Assembly: GCA_007126995.1 (NCBI GenBank) | Contig: SLAD01000227.1 | Coordinates: forward strand, 1 to 5,811 | Length of the DNA stretch: 5,811 nt | Source of the DNA: Kiritimatiellia bacterium | GTDB taxonomy: Bacteria > Verrucomicrobiota > Kiritimatiellia > SLAD01 | Reading direction: 5' to 3' | Shown: in pieces, positions 3,293 through 5,811 of the stretch | How positions within the stretch are numbered: position 1 is the stretch's first letter | Layout: each line of letters begins with the position of its first letter | The notes under the pieces: generated by a model | The model's input: only the letters and a program-made list of their open reading frames with translations | Told to the model about the DNA's origin: nothing | Databases searched by the model: none | Program-made: the position numbers and the translations under genes

Positions 3293-5800
3293 CTATCGCC
3301 CTATCCGCAGCTCCGAATCCGGGAACGCCAGCAAAGTGACCTGCGCCCATGCGCGCCACTCCATGTCATCGTCTCCATCGAGACGCCCTCGCACGCCCAA
3401 GGCCAACATCGTACAATCGAAGCGCCGCTGAATCATGTACGATTGCTCCTCCAACTCGCTATCTTCGATGTCGTATCGCCAATACGCACGATAGGACCAG
3501 CGCGCACGCGGGAATAACACGATTTCCGGCTGCACCGTTTGGCGACCGTTCCGATTGTACCGATATTCCACCGAGAAGCGACTGCGATCAGGGGCGTATA
3601 GGTGCCACTGCGTATTGAACAGGCGGATTTCATTTTCGTACCAATCATAGGCACCGTCAAAGTCGAAATGAATCCAGTCCGCTAGTCGCAAACGGGCATC
3701 GAAGAAGAAATCATCGAAGTCGTTTTCGTCTTCATCCGGATCAATGCGATAGATCGTGTAGGTGTCGATATCGATAAAGTCGTGAATACGGATCCGCCGG
3801 TCCGCCTCTTCGAGCGCTTCTTCTTCGTCTTCTATGTCAATACGCAAGTCATAGTCGTCCAAAACACGTCGACCATCCCGGGCCGGGCGGCCACCGGTGC
3901 GTCGAGTCTGCAGCTTGTTGCGGATACCGAAAAGGATTTCGTGCTGTTCGTCGAGGGCATCAATGGAATCAAACTGATACAGATCGTCAGGCACTTCCGA
4001 CGGCTCCGGGACCAGTGTGTAGCGCGCATACGGCTCCGCGATATGCCGCAGGCCACTACCCAGATAGTTGGGACGCTCATTGATCACGCGAAACGCCTTG
4101 AAGGAGGTATCAATACCAAACTCAAGCAAGCTCCGGAATACGGCGCCGCCGTCGGCTATTTCGACCCGTTCCGTTTCATCGAAAAGCACCACACCATCTT
4201 CATCGACCAACGGATCCCCATCCTCATCAAACAACGGCTCGACATCGACAAATACAACGGGACTCGGTGTTGAGGAGTACCAGGTGCCACGGTAAGCCAC
4301 ACTCGGCACCACTGACAAGAACCCGAAATGGCGCATAGGATATAAGACCCGGTGCAGCGAATCGATGCGGACGGAGTCATAGTCCTCGCGATCGTCTTGA
4401 TCTGGGAAGACGCGTTCCAGATAGCTGCCGCTATGTTCACTTTCGTAGTAGAATCCGCTTGTGCCCAGTTCAAACCGATTGATGTCGAGCGACAACTCGG
4501 GCAGGCGATTGACATTTTCGAAAAAGTCGTTGAGACGGAAGTTGAACAGGAGTCCGGCCGAATAGCGGCTGTCGCGTCGAATCAATGCCACACGATTTTC
4601 AGGTTGGACACCCCGCCGAAACTCGCGATCGAAAAAGTCCTCAAGCATGAACGGGTCACTCACATAATTGACGTCTGACAAGAGGTAATTCTGCTCACCT
4701 AACGCTTGGCTGTGGCGCAAACCGATCCAGTAACGGTCGGAATCCACCAGCCCTTCACGCACGCGGCGCTGACTTTCAGACCGTATGGGACGGTCATCAT
4801 TGGTATAATACGCTTGAAATCGTCCCCGAGCATTGTTTTCAGGCAGCCGCCAACGCACGCGTTGTCCATACCCCAATCCGCGCTTGGTGCGATAATCGAG
4901 TTGCGTGGAGGCTTTGACGTGCGGGTTCGGATACCAATTGTAGGCCGTGAGCACGAAGGGTCCCATCCGGCTACTATAGCCGGGCATGATCTCGAAGTTA
5001 CTGTCACGCTCGAAATCTTTCTTCAAGTACGGGGTATAGAAGACCGGCGCACCATATAAATAGGCAACCACATGGCGGGCGCGCAGCACGGATCCGTCGG
5101 TGATCGTTGCGGAGCGTGAGCGCAAAACGAATTCCTGACGGTCTTCGCCGCTGCACGTCGTTAAACGGGCACTGCGCAAATAGATCACGTCGCGACCCAA
5201 TTGCTCTGACTCGCGGGCGCTGATGTAGAAGGGATCGGTGAACAAAAGGAAGTCGCCAAAATCACCTTCTCGCGTACGGAAATTATACGACAGCTCCTCC
5301 CCTTCCCAAACACGGTCGCGACGTTGGAAGAATACGTTTCCACGAGCATGCGCCTGACGCGTTTCCGTGTGCACCTCCATATAATCGGCCCGCAGCTCAT
5401 CGTCCAACTGCGTAACCACGACATTCCCCACGCCGATCATCAGTCGGCGTTCGGCGTCAAACTCCAGCCGGTCGGCGGAAATGTCAATACGGTCATCGGC
5501 TGGTTCAGTCTCCGGGGCCGGTTCTGGTTCGGCGACCTCAGCCGGTGCCGGACGCTCGACCGGTGCCCGGCGGGGCACGGGTTGGCGTTCACGCGGCGGA
5601 GCGGCCTCGGGCACTGTGGGCGTGGGTGCGCGCGGCGCCTCGCGAACAGGCACGGGATCGGCAATCGCGGGTGCGCTATGATCCGGCCGATCTGTGCGAT
5701 CTACTCGGTCGCGTCTGATGTATTGGCCTTCCGTGACGGTCGCAGGGACGATCATGCCGCACAGGCATAGAACTCGGATCATTCGAACAGATAAAGACAT
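3293..5800 (-). CDS. lptD: LPS-assembly protein LptD (OstA/Imp), outer-membrane lipopolysaccharide translocon
   Basis: The last component of the Lpt bridge: it inserts LPS into the outer leaflet of the outer membrane, normally with the lipoprotein LptE. Numbering from an in-frame GTG at 5806, the order is signal peptide MIRVLCLCGMIVPATVTEG (9-27), a Pro/Glu/Arg-rich linker (about 40-105), the OstA_N beta-taco domain that receives LPS from LptA (about 106-200), the LptD signature LRSARLTTC...YGAPVFYTPYLKKDFERDSNFEIMPGYSSRMGPF (210-284), and a beta-barrel rich in alternating aromatic residues to the end. Cys218 and Cys798 (RRFDC) are the only cysteines after the signal peptide and fit the inter-domain disulfide. 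The last strand AWAQVTLLAF is followed by a nine-residue tail. Length (835) is typical. The ATG at 5800 is preferred because AAGG lies five bases upstream; the GTG at 5806 overlaps that site. Odd points are acidic insertions at 521-548 and 656-702. The gene is complete; its promoter lies beyond the right edge. Confidence 0.94.
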   Translation of the reverse strand: MSLSVRMIRVLCLCGMIVPATVTEGQYIRRDRVDRTDRPDHSAPAIADPVPVREAPRAPTPTVPEAAPPRERQPVPRRAPVERPAPAEVAEPEPAPETEPADDRIDISADRLEFDAERRLMIGVGNVVVTQLDDELRADYMEVHTETRQAHARGNVFFQRRDRVWEGEELSYNFRTREGDFGDFLLFTDPFYISARESEQLGRDVIYLRSARLTTCSGEDRQEFVLRSRSATITDGSVLRARHVVAYLYGAPVFYTPYLKKDFERDSNFEIMPGYSSRMGPFVLTAYNWYPNPHVKASTQLDYRTKRGLGYGQRVRWRLPENNARGRFQAYYTNDDRPIRSESQRRVREGLVDSDRYWIGLRHSQALGEQNYLLSDVNYVSDPFMLEDFFDREFRRGVQPENRVALIRRDSRYSAGLLFNFRLNDFFENVNRLPELSLDINRFELGTSGFYYESEHSGSYLERVFPDQDDREDYDSVRIDSLHRVLYPMRHFGFLSVVPSVAYRGTWYSSTPSPVVFVDVEPLFDEDGDPLVDEDGVVLFDETERVEIADGGAVFRSLLEFGIDTSFKAFRVINERPNYLGSGLRHIAEPYARYTLVPEPSEVPDDLYQFDSIDALDEQHEILFGIRNKLQTRRTGGRPARDGRRVLDDYDLRIDIEDEEEALEEADRRIRIHDFIDIDTYTIYRIDPDEDENDFDDFFFDARLRLADWIHFDFDGAYDWYENEIRLFNTQWHLYAPDRSRFSVEYRYNRNGRQTVQPEIVLFPRARWSYRAYWRYDIEDSELEEQSYMIQRRFDCTMLALGVRGRLDGDDDMEWRAWAQVTLLAFPDSELRIGR
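4163..4234 (-). repeat. Three-copy 24-bp in-frame acidic repeat inside lptD
   Basis: Codons 525-548 read LFDEDGDP, LVDEDGVV, LFDETERV: three consecutive eight-residue units, the third more diverged. The first two also match well at DNA level on the minus strand (TTGTTTGATGAGGATGGG and TTGGTCGATGAAGATGGT). It lies in the barrel domain and is best read as an extension of a surface or periplasmic loop created by local duplication. Confidence 0.6.
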
Positions 5801-5805
5801 TTGCA

Positions 5806-5809
5806 CCTT
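5806..5809 (-). promoter_or_regulatory. Shine-Dalgarno site of lptD
   Basis: On the minus strand AAGG is followed by five bases (TGCAA) and then ATG TCT TTA TCT. This favours the ATG at 5800-5798 over the in-frame GTG at 5806-5804, whose G is itself part of the site. Confidence 0.65.
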
Positions 5810-5811
5810 GA

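Noticed and set aside
3147..3359. A 71-residue N-terminal extension of the epimerase starting at the ATG at 3359
   Set aside because: It reads through the palindrome and the lptD stop region, looks like translated non-coding DNA, and overlaps lptD by 67 bases. The GTG at 3146 has a good ribosome site and starts exactly at the NAD-binding strand.
3768..3777. TCGATATCGA 10-bp palindrome in lptD as a regulatory site
   Set aside because: It is short, lies deep in coding sequence, and is explained by codons for an Ile-Asp-Ile-Asp stretch.
3782..4273. 163-codon plus-strand open frame opposite lptD
   Set aside because: It is antisense to a strongly supported barrel coding region, has no ribosome site or recognisable motif, and its composition follows from the lptD codons.
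5324..5770. 148-codon plus-strand open frame opposite the lptD 5' end
   Set aside because: It is antisense to the signal peptide, Pro-rich linker and OstA_N domain. The long frame arises from the GC-rich low-complexity linker.
5740..5770. LptD N-terminus LCLCG as a lipoprotein lipobox
   Set aside because: The cysteines lie inside the hydrophobic core without a proper lipobox, and LptD is a barrel protein with a normal cleavable signal peptide.

Overview
The window is a compact, single-direction gene block. All six genes read on the minus strand, so transcription runs from the right edge to the left edge. In transcription order they are: lptD (outer-membrane LPS translocon), a WbpP/GalE-type nucleotide-sugar 4-epimerase, gspG (major type II secretion pseudopilin), a second short GspI-like pseudopilin, nadC (quinolinate phosphoribosyltransferase) and coaX (type III pantothenate kinase, whose 3' end is cut off by the left edge). 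There are no RNA genes, transposase genes or CRISPR arrays. The only non-coding stretch longer than about 15 bases is the 146-base gap between lptD and the epimerase.

The organism is a diderm bacterium with lipopolysaccharide, because it has LptD and type II secretion pseudopilins. The sequence is moderately GC-rich. The short two-cysteine LptD with a Pro/Glu-rich leader, the use of CoaX for pantothenate phosphorylation and a CTGTAGCCG-type palindromic repeat would fit a member of the Planctomycetes-Verrucomicrobia-Chlamydiae group, possibly Verrucomicrobiota or Kiritimatiellota. This placement is an impression from memory and cannot be proven from the sequence alone.

Layout. Positions 5800-3293 hold lptD with a good Shine-Dalgarno site. 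Positions 3292-3147 form the only real intergenic region and contain a 51-base REP-like imperfect palindrome. Positions 3146-2199 hold the epimerase, which starts at a GTG behind a GGGAG site. A 12-base gap follows, then gspG (2186-1719). From there the genes are tightly packed: gspG/gspI overlap as ATGA, gspI/nadC as TGATG, and nadC/coaX as ATGA. The last five genes are therefore probably one operon with translational coupling, and lptD may read through into it.

Functionally the block mixes envelope biogenesis (LPS export and a sugar-nucleotide epimerase that could supply surface glycans), a pseudopilin pair, and two cofactor steps (NAD and coenzyme A). I see no clearly new biological system. 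The items most worth a second look are the REP-like palindrome, two perfect inverted repeats with 11-bp arms inside the two neighbouring pseudopilin genes, the single N-terminal/C-terminal cysteine pair of LptD, the serine at the epimerase specificity position, and the coupling of pseudopilin genes to cofactor genes.
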